The position numbers were made by a program, and so were the translations under genes. From contig CALGGN010000081.1 of assembly GCA_937915915.1 (NCBI GenBank), positions 1 through 5,064 on the forward strand: a stretch of DNA of 5,064 nucleotides, given 5' to 3'. The DNA comes from an uncultured Selenomonas sp. Lineage in GTDB: Bacteria > Bacillota > Negativicutes > Selenomonadales > Selenomonadaceae. Positions 4,319 through 5,064 of this stretch are shown piece by piece. The notes under the pieces are model-generated. The model made no database searches. It was not told the DNA's origin and worked only from the letters and a program-made list of their open reading frames with translations. How positions within the stretch are numbered: position 1 is the stretch's first letter; each line of letters begins with the position of its first letter.

Positions 4319-5064
4319 ATGACATCTGCAATCCAAAACCACCGCGTGCGCTGGATCGAGCGCGCGCAGGTGCTCTCGATGCTGCTGGTGGTGCTGCACC
4401 ACAGCGTTCCCCACGGCTACGACGGCCCGGAATGGCTCTCGAGCCTTCTGACCGCCGTGCAGTACCCGGCGCTGGTGGGCTTCTTTTTCACCAGCGGGCT
4501 GTTGGCGACGGGCTGGAAGAAAGCGGGCTGGGCCGCGTACATGAAAAAGCGCTGCCTGCGCCTGCTGCCGCCCTATATCTGCGTGAACCTGCTGATGCTG
4601 CCGCCCCGCTACGCGGCGGCGCGGATGATGGGCGTGGAAGTGCACCTGACGGCGGGCTGGGTGCTGACATCGTTTTTGAATCCCCACGGCCAGGGCATCG
4701 CGCCTCACCTGTGGTTTCTCCTGACGCTGCTCATCATGAACGCGCTGCTGCCGGCCATCGAGCTGTCGGTGAACCGAAGCCGCGGTACGCGGGCCGCCAC
4801 CCTCGCCCTGTTGCTGTTTGCCTCGGCGCTGCCGGTAAAGCTGCCGACCCTCCTGTGCCTGAACGAGCTCAAGCTGTACCTGGCCTGGTATACCCTCGGC
4901 TACGCCTGGGCAGCGACGCGGGGCAAGGTATGCCCGCTGAAGGGGAGCGCCGGCCTGACGGCGGGCGCCGCGGGCCTCGTCCTGTTCGCCGCCACGCTGC
5001 CCTCGGGGGACGCCCAGCTGCGTATGCTGATGCTGTCGAGGTCGAACACCTCGTTCTGGAGTAT
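4319..5064 (+). CDS. Acyltransferase family 3 (OafA-like) membrane protein, 3' end outside window
   Basis: An open reading frame with no stop before the window edge; 248 codons are visible of a family usually 330-400 residues long. AT3 enzymes are multi-pass inner-membrane proteins that transfer acetyl or other acyl groups to surface sugars, lipids or antibiotics. Hallmarks are RWIERAQVLSMLLVVLHHS (11-29), containing the R-x10-H pattern (R16, H27), GFFFTSGLL (54-62), the cytoplasmic YMKKRCLRLLPPYI (74-87), and PHLWFLLTLLIMNALLP (129-145). Further hydrophobic segments lie at about 159-172, 185-198 and 211-227. GGAG at 4307-4310 is 8 nt from the ATG at 4319; an in-frame ATG at 4313 is only 2 nt from it and is less likely. 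GC content is far higher than in the operon (47 of 60 bases at 4921-4980) and leucine is mostly CTG, suggesting a different origin. The acyl donor and acceptor cannot be told. Confidence 0.88.
   Translation, partial: MTSAIQNHRVRWIERAQVLSMLLVVLHHSVPHGYDGPEWLSSLLTAVQYPALVGFFFTSGLLATGWKKAGWAAYMKKRCLRLLPPYICVNLLMLPPRYAAARMMGVEVHLTAGWVLTSFLNPHGQGIAPHLWFLLTLLIMNALLPAIELSVNRSRGTRAATLALLLFASALPVKLPTLLCLNELKLYLAWYTLGYAWAATRGKVCPLKGSAGLTAGAAGLVLFAATLPSGDAQLRMLMLSRSNTSFWS

Noticed and set aside
3968..4708. Minus-strand open frame of 246 codons running through the intergenic region into the acyltransferase
   Set aside because: It overlaps psd in another frame and the acyltransferase in antisense, crosses both promoters, and has an arginine/histidine-rich, low-complexity translation typical of shadow frames.
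1..5064. CRISPR array, insertion sequence, toxin-antitoxin or defence system
   Set aside because: No regularly spaced repeats, transposase or nuclease motifs, or small toxin-antitoxin gene pairs were found on either strand.

Overview
The window looks like the chromosome of a Gram-negative-type Firmicute, most plausibly Negativicutes (Selenomonas and relatives). Three things suggest this: moderate GC (roughly 45-55% in stretches counted by hand), a Firmicutes-style tRNA-Leu, and a compact phosphatidylethanolamine (PE) operon with a short phosphatidylserine decarboxylase next to an integral-membrane phosphatidylserine synthase. The taxonomic placement is inference from gene type and composition, not from a database match.

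Layout from left to right. Positions 1-55 hold the 5' part of a minus-strand tRNA-Leu(CAA), cut by the window edge, with a good sigma-70 promoter at 110-139. Positions 140-249 are non-coding and carry two hairpins: a 52-nt imperfect palindrome (151-202) and a short perfect stem-loop (215-231). Positions 250-4205 hold five tightly packed minus-strand genes that read as one operon, in transcription order: psd (phosphatidylserine decarboxylase), pssA (phosphatidylserine synthase), a membrane family-2 glycosyltransferase, a Cof-type HAD phosphatase, and a UPF0158 protein. The gaps are 3, 35 and 37 nt, followed by a 4-nt ATGA overlap. Positions 4206-4318 are a divergent promoter region. From 4319 a plus-strand acyltransferase-3 membrane protein begins and runs off the right edge. 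This gene has no stop codon in the window, so it is easy to miss, and its GC content is much higher than that of the operon.

How the genes work together. PssA makes phosphatidylserine from CDP-diacylglycerol and serine, and Psd decarboxylates it to PE, the two committed steps of PE synthesis at the inner membrane. The co-transcribed glycosyltransferase has the D, DxD, TED and QxxRW signature of processive or lipid-acceptor GT2 enzymes, so a surface glycan or glycolipid role linked to envelope synthesis is a reasonable inference. The HAD phosphatase and UPF0158 protein have no assignable substrate. The divergent acyltransferase would modify a surface polysaccharide or lipid, but its composition suggests a separate origin.

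Nothing here is clearly a new biological system. The points most worth checking are the 52-nt palindrome as a possible dispersed repeat, the composition break at the acyltransferase, the divergent promoter with an inverted repeat shared by the -35 and Shine-Dalgarno (SD) regions, and the linkage of the glycosyltransferase to PE synthesis.
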